From Phanerodontia chrysosporium (taxonomy: Eukaryota; Basidiomycota; Agaricomycetes; Polyporales; Phanerochaetaceae): 64,000 bases of DNA. Below, in pieces: positions 54,001 to 64,000 of the stretch (the first letter of the stretch is position 1; each line of letters begins with the position of its first letter). The DNA lies in contig MJGA01000007.1 of NCBI GenBank assembly GCA_001910725.1, positions 1,302,001-1,366,000 of the forward strand, in the 5' to 3' direction. Position numbers and translations under genes: made by a program. A model generated the notes under the pieces. The model did not search any database and was not told the DNA's origin. It worked only from the letters and a program-made list of their open reading frames with translations.

Positions 54001-55235
54001 CGGCATATCACCCTCAAACAGATGGTCAAACAGAACGAGTAAATCAAGTTCTAGAACAGTACCTACGCTGCTTTGCTGATAATGTCAATCACGAAGACTG
54101 GGTTGATTATCTGCGCACTGCAGAATTTGCCTACAACAATACAGCACACGAAAGTACAAAGGACACGCCGTTCTTCCTAGAATATGATAGACACCTACAG
54201 GCAGAACCAACTCTCGACAAGCAAGGTAAAAGCAAAGACTTGAACAAAATATTCAGACTTAGACAAGACACCCAAGACAAGAACAAAGCAGCCCTACAGC
54301 TAGCAGCAGACCGTATGAAGTGGTACTATGACCAGAACAAGCAAGAAGTGCCATTTAAAGTCGGCGACAAAGTCATGCTAAATTCAAAGGATTACCAAAC
54401 CACTCAATGCACGCTGACACCGAGGTACCTGGGACTGTTCGAAATCATCGAACAACTATCCAAAGTAACCTTCAAGGTGAAATTGCCTCCACAATACAGG
54501 GCATATCACCCAGTGTTCCATGCTAGTAAATTAATCCCCTATTCTACACCCTCCATCGTCGACCAACGAGCCGCACTGCCAGAGCCAGAAGTTCATGACG
54601 GAGAACTCGAGTACGAGGTCGAGAAAATTCTCAACCACAAGACTACTGGGCATGTCAGAAAATGAAACTGGTATATGGTTCAATGAAAGGGTTATGGGCC
54701 AGAAGAAGACAAATGGGAATCAGAGAGTAATCTGGAAGGTGCTAAAGAGAAGATTGCAGAATTTTGGCGTGTTCGGAACGAAGAAGCACCTATAGAAACG
54801 GACGGTTTAGAACTCGATGAAGAGGAAACCCTTCAGATCGTTCTAGATGGTGAAAAAACACCATCTAAGAGCACCACCGAGGCAGCAGGCTGGGACCTGT
54901 ATGCAGCAGAAGATGTAACAATTCCAGTAGGCTGCGAACTTATCAGCACTGGCATTCACATCCGAGTTCCAACTGGAATCTATGGATGAATTGCACTACG
55001 ATCAGGACTGGCACTCAAAGGCATTCATATTGGCGCAGGCGTTATCGACCAGGACTACACGGATATCGTCAAAATACTACTCCTTAACACAAGCGACAGT
55101 GACTTCACAGTCACGACTAGAGATAGGGCGGCTCAATTGATCCTGGAAAAAATTGCCGATGCCGACATAGAAGTTGTCGAAACGCTACAGTCAACTGATC
55201 GTGGTTCAGGCGAGTTTGGATCCACTGGAAAATAA
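51081..55235 (+). pseudogene. Chromovirus Pol with chromodomain and C-terminal dUTPase
   Basis: One continuous frame without frameshifts, broken by TAA 52383 and by TGA at 52446, 53118, 53514, 53568, 53661, 54663, 54684 and 54987. Domains: protease LVDSGATASF (about 51260-51295), reverse transcriptase (52090-52440) whose YxDD box reads YLDN, so the second catalytic Asp is lost, RNase H (52830-53090), H2C2 zinc region (53530-53660), integrase with TIDLIT, SDRGTQF and HPQTDGQTERVNQ (53740-54060), a GPY/F-like module with YLGLF (about 54427-54440), a chromodomain (54607-54780), an acidic linker and a dUTPase-like domain (54849-55235). The stops make a full product impossible. Confidence 0.93.
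54849..55235 (+). other. dUTPase-like domain at the Pol C-terminus
   Basis: All five trimeric dUTPase motifs appear in order: motif 1 AAGWDLYA (54882-54905), motif 2 RSGLA (54999-55013), motif 3 GVIDQDYTDIV (55038-55070), motif 4 RDRAAQLIL (55119-55145) and motif 5 RGSGEFGSTG (55200-55229). The Asp of motif 3 and the Gly-rich motif 5 are kept. One TGA (54987-54989) lies before motif 2. The domain is in the same frame as the chromodomain, separated by about 25 acidic residues, and ends at TAA 55233-55235, 39 bp before the 3' LTR. dUTPases hydrolyse dUTP to dUMP and limit uracil in new DNA; a retroelement could use one to protect its cDNA. Confidence 0.88.
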
Positions 55236-55274
55236 AAGTCTTCTCTCGGGAGTTCGAATCTGAAGAGGGTGTAC

Positions 55275-55801
55275 TGTCACAGTTTTCCAATTCCCTACGG
55301 TTTTATTCTTGTAAGCGCTCAGTAGGCACTAGAGATTAGGGTCATGAACTAGAGTTAGGACAGGCACGTGTCAGAACGCGGTCACATGTTGGTCACGTGC
55401 TGGGAATGGACTTAGAGTCATGTGAGAATCTTATCTTTATCTTATCTATGATGTAGACACTCCGGTACAAGGGTATAGTAGGTAGTCGGACCCAGGGTCC
55501 GGACAGTGTATTCTAGAATAGCGTAGAAGGTTCCGGACACATCCAGTACTCGGCTTTAGACTTCGCCAAGCCCGGAGTGTCTTGGCAAGTATCGCTCCAT
55601 TATCACGCCATTGTGCATGTGATGGGCAGTATCAAGGATCTCGGGTACTACCAGGGGTCCTCCCCATCATGTATATATACCGGGCTCTGCTGGGCTTAAG
55701 TTCTCAGCATCATCTACCTCGTCTACTACACACTTCACTCTTCGCAGTCAAGTTCAACCCCACCTAAGCTACTAAGGTAAGTAGCAGGGTTTACTTTGAC
55801 A
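55275..55801 (+). repeat. Family C 3' LTR
   Basis: 527 bp, TGTCACAG...CTTTGACA, with TATATATA at about 55671-55678. A short purine tract (GAAGAGGGTG) lies just upstream. Right flank AATCA. Confidence 0.94.
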
Positions 55802-55924
55802 AATCAATTCAATTATAATGCGATGTTGCTGCCAGGGATGGTTGGTCTATTATTTAGTCAGGAGGAACAACCGTTTGCTGAGTTGCCTGGACCAGACGTT
55901 AGGTCGAGAATTCCCAGTGGTTCG
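55802..55924 (-). pseudogene. Old Gypsy: gag-pol linker fragment
   Basis: Short segment between the chromovirus and the next LTR. On the minus strand it reads in the frame expected between the old Gypsy zinc knuckle and protease, but it is too decayed to identify on its own. Confidence 0.4.
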
Positions 55925-56861
55925 TGTTGGAGATGTGTGATTTGTTGTATGGATGCATGCGGGGGTAAGAGCAATGAACGTGGAGTAGATACAACTAGGG
56001 TCTTGGTCGCTAGACCTAAGCTATGTCTACACAGAGTCTAATGTCCAGTAGATAGCCTGCTCACATGTAAGCAGATGCTTCACTCCAGTATAGTGAAGAC
56101 TTTGACGATGTCAAACCGTTGTTACTTGACTTCACGTCACGGGTGAAGCTCAAGTAAACCTAAGTAACCACAAACGTAAGTGGCAACCGTTGACAACTGA
56201 AACGTACCGTACTAAGCCATTTGCTCAGTAAGCTTTGCCCCCTTTCACTAGCATTGTAGTGAACTGATAGAGCCTAGTTTGTAGTTAAGCCAGATGCTTA
56301 AGCTACGCTACCGCAGGTGAAACAATGACCTGACTGCAGCTTCAAAGTTGCTTGTCATTTGGAGTGCTACTCGTGGCCTATATATACATGTAGAGACTAT
56401 TTGAAATTGAAGAGAGTGGGAATAAAGAAGTTAAGAAAGGAAGTAGATATTTGTCGTTGAGAAGGAACTAGAATAAACTAGGTTATTCTGTCCGCTCCTG
56501 CCTGTTTCTGGCATATTCTGGCCAATTCCTGCTGCTAAGCCAAGTATATGCCGAGGGATCTGGAATATTCTTCCCATTTCCACAAAGTTCTGCTCTGTTC
56601 TGGCTGCTGGAGGTAAAGAAATGGCCTGTTTCCAGAACGTTCCACAAGATTCTGAAGGATTCTGAGGCATTCTGAGAGACTTGATACAAATACAATTTGA
56701 TGACATTGTTTGCTGTCCCTTGTGTACGCCTTGTACGCACATGTTTGCTGCTGCGTGTTGCTAATTGTTGGCCTTCATGTCTATTTATATCTGCAGCTGG
56801 GGTGCAAATATGTCTGGTATCATGAGTAAGCTGCTGTGGGCTGTAGCTTACTCCTCCAACA
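55925..56861. repeat. Solo LTR-like element, TGTTGGAG ends
   Basis: 937 bp from TGTTGGAGATG to CTCCTCCAACA, an 8-bp perfect terminal inverted repeat of the TG...CA type. It has a TATA-like stretch CTATATATACATG (about 56380-56392) and AATAAA (about 56419). It interrupts the old Gypsy gag right after a Cys/His cluster. Flanks GTTCG and TTCTG do not match perfectly. No second copy in the window. Confidence 0.55.
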
Positions 56862-58150
56862 TTCTGCATGATTTAGTGCCCAACACTTTTGGCACTTGTC
56901 AGCGAATCTTCATTGATTAGTTCTTTATATCTGCTACTAGTACCAAAGAAATCAAGTATCATTGAGAACAAACAGCTGGTGTTCTCTTCACTGTTGAAAA
57001 CCCTCCTCTGAGTTGTTGTTGGCCCATGCATTCATTATTTGACCAATGCTTCATTCAGCTTCTTCCTTGGAAAATGTCATAATGATTCGCTTCACGACTT
57101 CAAGTGGGTCTTGTTGCATTTGTTGCAAAGTGCTTCCTTTCACTTTTACGACATTGGTCTGTCAACCATTTGACTGCCCGTTCCATCCTCCTTTGTTGAA
57201 CTGGAACTGATTTCCTCTTTCTCCTCGCCCACAGCCTTATTCTCGGCCACGTCCTCTTTGTCTGCTGTGGCATTCGCATATGAAATGTCTGAATCTCCCG
57301 CAGGTGAAGGATTTGACACTGCTTTTTGTGGTTATGGCATTGATGTCCATGGTATTAGAGTCTTTAGATGTCAGTTTGTGTTCCACATCGTATTTAGTGT
57401 TCATAGCCATGTCAATACCTTGGGTGAGGTCTTATCAGAGGCTAAGGGTTTCAGTGGCACATAGCTATTACCTTTTAGCTACTACTTGGAGAAGTGTCAT
57501 ATTGTGGACGTCTTTGTTCAATGCCGCTTTGTAGTCTGTGATGAAAGGATATATGGCATCAATGTCAGTGATGTCAATCTCAACTTCAACAAGGTAGGCA
57601 TTGAACTTGGTATTGCAGTCTCATACTGATGCTCTGCCTTGTTTAAGCTTCTTGAGTGCTGTGAATACATCAGCACAGTGATCAGTGGGTTAGTATCGTG
57701 AGAGGAGTTCCTGGGCATACTGGGTTCATGTGGGCCATTTCGTTCAAAGGTACCATCTTTCCTTCATCATGGACCAGGTTCGAGGTGCCTGATGTTGCCC
57801 GTCTATCATGAGGGAGTTGGCAAAGATGGTTTTCTTGGCCTCTGTGTTGAATTTAGGGGCTTGGCATCGAAGTAAATTTTGCATCAGTAGATAAAGTCTT
57901 GTGCTTTCTTTGGATCTCCAGTAAAGGTTTGCAGCTTGGCAAGTTCAGTGTTGTTGCGCATGTCTAGTTGTTGGATGATGTCAGAAAGTAGACCTGGTGC
58001 TTGGGGTGCTCCTCCACCATTGGGATTACCTCCACCACTGAGTTGCCTCCACCAGTGGGGTTTCCTCTGCTGCCAGGGTTTCCTCTGCCATCAGGGTTGC
58101 CTCCACCTCCTTCTAATCCTCCAGTATTCTGCTTATTGGGAACTGCCTAT
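56862..58150 (-). pseudogene. Old Gypsy: Gag fragment
   Basis: The minus strand carries a glycine/asparagine/proline-rich N-terminal part (58000-58140), LAKLQTFTGDPKKAQDFIY (about 57880-57935), a FANSLMIDG-like block, CNTKFNAYLVEVEIDITDID (about 57560-57620) and, nearer 56870-56910, a Cys-x2-Cys-x4-His-x2-Cys cluster. This is the order of a Ty3/Gypsy Gag. Several stops and frameshifts are present. The element continues at 55802-55924 and 45728-46259 once the two inserted elements are removed. Confidence 0.7.
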
Positions 58151-58644
58151 TGTATAGCCACACTGAATTCTGCAGCAAATAGTGCTACTATACCGACAAT
58201 GTTCTTTTGAAATGTGTGGACAAGAGTGTTATGGGATATGGTATTGAGCATGGCTTCTGTCATAGAACAAAGGCTTAACATTGCATAAGGGAGGACAGAC
58301 AGGGATGACAATGATCGGGTGCAGCAGAGCGAATCACATAGCAATGAAATAACTTGCGCAGCTGTTTGTATTGACCAAATTACATTAGCAAGCTATTCTA
58401 CTATACAAGCAGGGGTTTACCTGTCTGTATTGACCAAGAAGTCACAATGATAGATAGAAGCGAGGAGTGTTACTCTTATATACTACAGGACTTCAGAGCA
58501 GGCTATATAGTTACATAAGCTGATGGGCAGTGCTCAGCATAGTCGGCGAGGCTGTGACGTGGACTGCGCAGAGAGATTGTATGAGGCTGTGTCATGAGAC
58601 TGTGTCAGGCTGAGGGTGTGTCATTAGGCTGATCGACGTGGTAT

Positions 58645-60434
58645 TATCATGCATCAAACCTGTTTGATACAAGACATGTATGAATAAAGTCTAATTCACA
58701 GCTCAAAAGACAAGTGTCAGAAGATAGGGACATTTTGGAACAAGCCAACAGCCCAGGCTCTATATAACAAACACAATGACAAATACCGTGAGAATACAAG
58801 AACGTACTGAGATAGGCCAACAGCCCAGACTCTGTATAACAAATACCATGACACATACTCCTCAAGCAGTGGTCTTCAAGCATACCCTGGAAGGTAACAG
58901 AAGCAAGTAAAATGTGGTGGAAAGTTTTGGAATAGCTTGGAAAGTGATACTCTGTTGAACACCAGAGAGATGGAAGGCACCAGAATATAATGGAGTTTGA
59001 TAGAATAGCATAGAATACTCCAGAATAGCTTAGTCATACACTAATTTTACATCTCAGGAAAGGTATATAAACTGTCGCAGAGCGAGGACTCTACGCTACA
59101 CGAGGGAGTATAGTCGGGGAGGTTGACGAGATGGCACAGTGGAACGAGTCATGCGGTGATGAACGGTTTGTTCAACTGTTTGTATTGACCAAGATAATAT
59201 TAGCACTGTAACTACAATACAAATAATGGGTTTATCTATCCATATTGATCAAGAGGTCGAGATGACAGAAAGGAGTGAGGGAAGCTACCCTTATATACTA
59301 CAGGTTCTTCAGAGCAGGCTGTATAATTAGATAAGCTGATGGGCAGTGCTCAGTATAACCGGCGAGACTGCGACGCGGACTGTGCAGCGAGACTGTGCTG
59401 GGGCTATGTCAAGAGGCTGCATCAGCTGGTAGTGTCTCGAGGCTGCATCGGGCCGAGGCTGTGTCATCAGAATGATCAGTTCGGGATGTCTTGGCGAAGG
59501 GAGTCATCAGGGATGACAGTGCCTCCTCGGTGATCTGGGGAACCGGTTGCAAGGCAGACCAGTGATCCAGGCAGTGTCTGAGCATGCAGCGGGATGTGCT
59601 AGTGTTTAGGGGTGATGCGCCATCAGGACGCTGGTGCTGGATGGCCAGGCGCTGAGTGTGGGCGGCTAGGACTCCAGACGGCGCTAGGGCTACTCGCCCG
59701 TTGGATTAATTGAGGAAAATATCCAAAAATCAGCAAAAAAAAGGGCTACGCCATCATATCCGTGACATAAACCTTCTAAATGTGCCAAAAAATACAAGGT
59801 CCATGTTACCAGTTCTTTCTTTAGTATTGTGATCACCTTCACGTGTTTTGTGTTTACGTTCAATGTTATTTACAGTGTCAGCACTTTAAGCTTGGTTAAA
59901 TTCCAAGTAGAGCAATTGTTGTTATTGTTTGGTATTGCACTCTAAGCTTGGTTAAATTTCAGGTAGAGTGTAGTTATTATTATTGGTGTTGTTGTTTGTT
60001 GTTACACTCTAGGCTTGGTTAAATCCCAAGTAGAGTGTTGTTGTTGTTAGTTGGGGTTGCGCTCTAGCCTGGTTGAATTCCTGGTAGAGTATTGGTGTTT
60101 GATGCTCTAGGCTTGGTTAGATCCCGGGTAGAGTATCAGTGTTGGTGTTTATGTTATTTGGTGTTTCTAGCAAAGTGGTCAAGCATACAGGCTTTTTTCT
60201 TTTGCTCTGTGTTTCAGGTCCTACTACAAAACAGTTTGTAGTTTGATCTTACCCCAGGTATCACTGCCACCCTTATCATCTCCTTATATATCTTGAACTC
60301 CCCTCCACCTTTGTAATTTCTTCCACGAACACCCAAGACAGAAGCTGACCAAAGATAAGTCTGCCTAACTCAGTTCCTCGATTCAAACACTACTCCTGCA
60401 AGCTAAGAAGATTTGAACAGAATCAACCATGATA
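58645..60434 (+). mobile_element. Family D element, copy 3, containing an E LTR
   Basis: TATCATGCATCAAACC...AATCAACCATGATA. Without the E LTR (59073-59767) and one copy of its target duplication it is about 1090 bp, collinear with 47548-48690 in reverse. The flanks GTAT and GTGT suggest a 4-bp duplication with one change. The subterminal palindrome and the minisatellite are both present. Confidence 0.82.
59073..59767 (-). repeat. Family E solo LTR inside family D, TSD TAAAC
   Basis: 695 bp, TGTCGCAGAGC...CCGTGACA. Perfect duplication TAAAC at 59068-59072 and 59768-59772. It landed directly next to the TATA box of the D element (GGTATATAAAC). Confidence 0.94.
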
Positions 60435-60718
60435 GTGTATCTTGGCAAGGGGAGTTATCAAAGATTACAATGCCTCCTTGACGATCCAGGGAACTGATTG
60501 CAAGGCAGACCAGTGATCTGAACAGTGTCAGAGCGCGCAGCGGAATGCGTTGGTGTCTAGGGATGATGCGTCATCAGGGTGCTGGCACTAAATGGCCAGG
60601 CACTAAGTGTGGATGGCTATGACTCCAGACGGCGTGAGGGCTGCTCGCCCGTTGGATTAATTGAGGAAAATAACCAAAAATAGGTGAAAAATGGAACTAC
60701 ACTGTCACATCTATGACA

Positions 60719-61870
60719 GGTTCTACTGATTGTTTAACTAATTCTTATGTATCCTTGAGATAGATGGTGCCGTTTCCGTATGCTTCAAGTATTGCTTAAT
60801 ATGCAAGATGTTCATTTTTATTAAAGGAGTCAATTTGGTCATTGTTGGAAATTCTGATTTCTGTGGGAACTTGTAATTCTTCTTCTGCACGTGCTATTCT
60901 CCATGGACAGGGCTGTAGAAAACACCTAGTGTATTGTATGATTCCTTCCTTTGTCTTGATCCTAGGTAAATCTCATCAACTGATATGATTCCAATAGTGA
61001 ATGAAGTTCCTGCATGGTTCTCTGAAGGGATTTGCAAGTTCTAGCATAGACATCTCCGAGGGGTATCCCTGCAAAGTTTGAATATGGGGGAAGCTGGTAT
61101 GATGTAAGAGTCAAGAATAGAGTGAATTCTAGATGGGGATACAAAATACTAGCTTGGGGAAAAGGAAACAGGAGTCCTAACCTTATATATGTCTAACCTA
61201 GCCTATAACTAAGTGTCACAGTTTTCTAATTCCCTATGGTTTTATTTATAGGCACTAGGGGTTAGGGTTATGGAGTAGAGTTAGAACAGGCACATATCAG
61301 AATGCGGTTACGTATTGATCATGTGCTGGAAATGAACTCGTAGTCATGTAAGGATCTTATCATTATCTTTTCTATAATGAAGACACTCTGGTATAAGAAT
61401 ATAGTAGGTAACCAAATGCAGGGTCCAGGTAGTGTATTTCAGAGTAGCGTAAAAGGTTTCAGACACATTCAGTACTCAGCTCTAGACTTTGCAAAGCCTG
61501 GAGTGTCTTAGCAGGTATCGCACCATTATTACGCCATCATGCATGTGATGGGCAGTATCAAGGGTCTCAGATAGTACCAGGAATTCTCCCCTTCATGTAT
61601 AGATACTGGGCTTTGCTGGGCTTAAGTCCCTAGCATCATCTACCTCGTCTACCACATACTTCACTCTTCGCAGTCAAGTCTTAATCCACCAAAGCTACTA
61701 AGGTAAGCAGTGGAGTTTACTTTGATACTAAGAAAGGAATAACAATATTAGTAAGGCAGGGATGAATAAGTACTAATACAGCAATAATGAGTAAGCAAAA
61801 GAAAAATATTTGTTAGCAGATTTATAATAGTAGAACATGGAGCAGATGTTTGTTCAGATATGGTGCACTG
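60719..61870 (-). repeat. Repeat J, copy 2, interrupted by a family C LTR
   Basis: The part near 61075-61213 and 61738-61866 is the inverted homologue of 25775-26000. Below that, minus-strand frames show short coding-like stretches (LPPYSNFAGIPLGDVYARTC near 61030-61085, VPTEIRISNNDQID near 60840-60880) that I cannot assign. It may be a decayed transposon gene. Confidence 0.6.
61214..61737 (+). repeat. Family C solo LTR, TSD CTAAG
   Basis: 524 bp, TGTCACAG...CTTTGATA (CA changed to TA at the end). Perfect duplication CTAAG at 61209-61213 and 61738-61742; the empty site is seen at about 25863 in repeat J copy 1. Confidence 0.92.
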
Positions 61871-61957
61871 TTGGAATACCCATTTAGGCTCAGAGTTGCA
61901 TTCACGTTCAGAATCTGATGCCACCAGATTTGCGCGACAATCAAAATTGCAAAACGC

Positions 61958-63460
61958 ATGTTTTCCAACTCAATTCTCTACCTTGCCTTTGATAATTCAT
62001 CCTGTCATGATAGCCTTATGAAGGATGCTCTGAATGTAAACAAAATGAATGTTAACCCAGCTACACAATTCCCCAAGAAGCTTCTTGCTGAATACTCTGA
62101 TCAGCAATACGAAGGGAAGCCAAAAGGCATGAAGTGCATTTTTGAAGATCGGGGTCTGTACCACAATGGGATGATTAGTGATTGCACTATCTGCACTGGC
62201 AGACACTCTTACAATGCATACATCACTGACTTCTTGGAGAAACACCAGAAGTGAATTGATGGCAAGAAGGCAGATAACAGTGAAGACGAGGATGATTGTT
62301 GCAGAGCCAGGACTGAATGCTACACGAAGGAGAGTGAATGGGGATGACAACGACAAGGTGCAGTGAAGCGAATCACGCAATGACACATAACTTATGCAGT
62401 TGTCTGTATTAACCAAGATATCATTAGTGAAGTATTCTGCTATACAAGTGAAGGCTTACCTATTTGTATTGACCAAAAGGTCGAGATGACGGACAGAAGC
62501 AAGAAATACTATCTTATATACTACAGAGTCTTTAGGACAAGTTGTATGATTACCTAAGCTGATGGGCAGTGCTCAGCATAATCAGCAAGACTGCGCTGCG
62601 AGACTGTTCCAGAGCTATGTCACAAGGCTATGTCAGCTGACTGTGCAATGTGACTGTGTTGGGTCGAGGCTGTGTTATCAGGCTGATCAACTCAGAGTGT
62701 CTCAGCGAGGAGAGTCATCAGGAATGACAGTGCCTCCTCGACCATCCAGGGAACCAGTTACAGAACAAGCCAGTGATTCAGGCAGTGTCAGAGCGTGCAA
62801 AAGGATGCACTGCCATCTAGGGATACTATGCCATCAGAGCACTGATGCTGAGTGACCAGACACTGGTCGTGGGTGGCTAGGACTTCAGACGACGCGAGGG
62901 CTGCTCACTCACTGAATGAATCGAGGAAAATAGCTGAAAATAAGGTGAAAACTGGAGCAACACTGTCAGATCTGTGACAACAATCACCCAAGGAACCGCT
63001 GCATGAGGTACCTACTGGGCAGCCAGAAAGACTTTTGAAATGAGAAGGCACTGCTGCAACATGTGTGTATCAACTGACTACTCTCAGGTGGATTGAGAAC
63101 TGACATATAACTACACCACAGATTATCAAAGAGGCAGGACATGTCTGCCACTTTTTGCTCAAGTTCCTCTTCAAACTCAATGCTATTGAGTCGTACTGGA
63201 GTTGGATGAAGCACTACTTCTGTGAGTGCGTGAATAGTAATTTTGTGTTTGTGCAAAAGCTTATTATGGAGGCTCTGACAACATATTCACTTATAACAAT
63301 TCGGCAGTTCTTCAGACGGGCCCACTGTCATATCACAATCTACAAGCTTGGTGCCACCAGTGTAGCTGCAAAATATACCATGCACAAATTCAAATCACAT
63401 CAGTGTGTTCAGGAGAATGATCTTGAGGAAGCTGAGGCTGAACGCCTGTGTTTGAATTAG
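61958..63460 (+). pseudogene. DDE-superfamily transposase, split by an E LTR
   Basis: The plus-strand ORF 61958-62254 has the second catalytic Asp in LAFDNSSCHDSL, an NVNPATQFPKKL block, and PKGMKCIFEDRGLYHNG, the layout of the DDE endonuclease family widespread in Agaricomycetes. It runs past a TGA at 62252 to a DCC motif and then meets the E LTR. After the LTR come MRYLLGSQKDF, HVCHFLLKFLFKLNAIESYW with the catalytic Glu (63150-63205), and a C-terminal HKFKSHQCVQ region ending at 63460. Frames change at least twice. The N-terminal part with the first Asp is not seen. Confidence 0.8.
62297..62979 (-). repeat. Family E LTR inside the DDE pseudogene
   Basis: 683 bp, TGTTGCAGAGCC...TCTGTGACA, diverged from the other copies. 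Flanks ATGAT and ACAAT differ by two transitions and are probably a decayed duplication. Confidence 0.85.
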
Positions 63461-64000
63461 ATAGACTTACTGTACTTGTTGTCAAGTAACAAAATTAATA
63501 GATGTGTTCATGCAGGTATAGGACAAGTGAACGACGAGGATGACAGGAATGGCGTCCTCGAGGTTGTATTTAAACTCTAGCTACATTCATGTCTGGGAAG
63601 GCTACAGAAAATCACATAAAACACCTAGGATATTTGCTTGCTGTTTGGTACAGTGAGCTCACGTAAGAGTGGCACGGTAGAAGATGTTTACCGAGCAGGA
63701 GATGCAGAGCGACTCGCATGCACGACGCAGAGTCCTTTAGGTCCACAGTGTCAGGGGTCTGACAGGCACACGTCTGCTCACCTGCACATGTCGTATGTCG
63801 GCCTCACGCCCGCTCATCAACAGCCTGGCCAAATTAGCAAAGGAGCTGATCAAGAGGGCACCTTAGGTGTCAATGACTGGGGGACAATTTGGCCATCTTG
63901 CTAGGGTGAGGATTATATTTTTCAAGAATTCTGTCTATCAAGATTTGAGCAAATTGAGCCTACTTTCATGTCAAAAATCACATTTTCAAGCTGATATCTA
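63461..64000. other. Right end of window, no gene recognised
   Basis: A plus-strand ORF at 63638-63904 (88 codons) has no recognisable features. Nothing else coding is visible. Confidence 0.35.

Larger units (their letters stand above)
46265..55801 (+). mobile_element. Family C chromovirus (Ty3/Gypsy), TSD AATCA
   Basis: 9537 bp including a 1.14 kb family D insertion. The 5' LTR (46265-46592) and the 3' LTR (55275-55801) are flanked by the same AATCA (46260-46264 and 55802-55806), which ties the two ends together although the 5' LTR has lost about 200 bp. Order: LTR, leader, ORF0, gag, pol with protease, reverse transcriptase, RNase H, integrase, chromodomain and a terminal dUTPase domain, then LTR. 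All coding parts carry stops. Confidence 0.93.
58258..60718 (-). repeat. Family E LTR containing a family D element
   Basis: The two parts are 58258-58644 and 60435-60718; together they make a decayed E LTR of about 670 bp. Flanks GCTTC and GGTTC match at four of five bases. The D insertion lies in the TCATCAGGCTGATC region of the LTR. Confidence 0.82.

Overview
The window is a transposon-rich stretch of a filamentous basidiomycete genome, most likely an Agaricomycete. This rests on the protein families (Plavaka and DDE-type transposases, Copia and chromovirus Gypsy elements, a DUF6589 protein and an Agaricomycete-type RecQ-like helicase) and on short introns of about 52 to 58 bp with GT-AG ends. 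I see no rRNA, tRNA or CRISPR array and no clearly intact cellular gene. Species identification is not possible from the window.

Layout. 1-2172: 5' end of a minus-strand Gypsy element (LTR family E) with an extra ORF, called ORF0 here, between LTR and gag; it leaves the window at the left. 2173-6600: a decayed minus-strand Plavaka transposase split by three LTR insertions. 6600-12100: unassigned small ORFs, an E solo LTR and one copy of repeat G. 12107-21843: a Copia nest in which a young element with apparently identical LTRs (14502-19964) sits inside an older relative; the two halves of the older one have different ages and different flanks. 21844-27370: a decayed chromovirus, a hypothetical ORF split by a solo LTR, and unassigned sequence. 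27373-38501: the only host-gene-like block, a DUF6589 pseudogene (+) converging on a RecQ-like helicase pseudogene (-) whose reading frame is split by a complete Copia element (32900-38376). 38502-41880: LTR fragments and AT-rich sequence. 41880-45727: second, inverted copy of repeat G carrying a Tc1/mariner element, itself split by a 1.27 kb element of family D. 45728-58150: an old Gypsy split by a 9.5 kb chromovirus (46265-55801) with ORF0, gag, pol, chromodomain and a C-terminal dUTPase domain, which itself carries a D element. 58258-64000: an E LTR containing a D element containing another E LTR, a repeat J copy with a family C solo LTR, and a DDE transposase pseudogene split by an E LTR.

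Insertion order can be read from target site duplications: perfect 5-bp duplications for several LTRs (GGTGA, ATGCC, CTCCT, GAAAC, AATCA, TGTCA, TAAAC, CTAAG), near-perfect ones for others, TA for the Tc1 element, and about 4 bp for family D. Decay is mostly by in-frame stops that a single transition would explain, with few frameshifts, as expected from cytosine methylation and deamination. The observations most worth following are the ORF0 shared by two Gypsy families, the dUTPase fused after the chromodomain, the D family, the DUF6589/helicase pair and the recombinant Copia.
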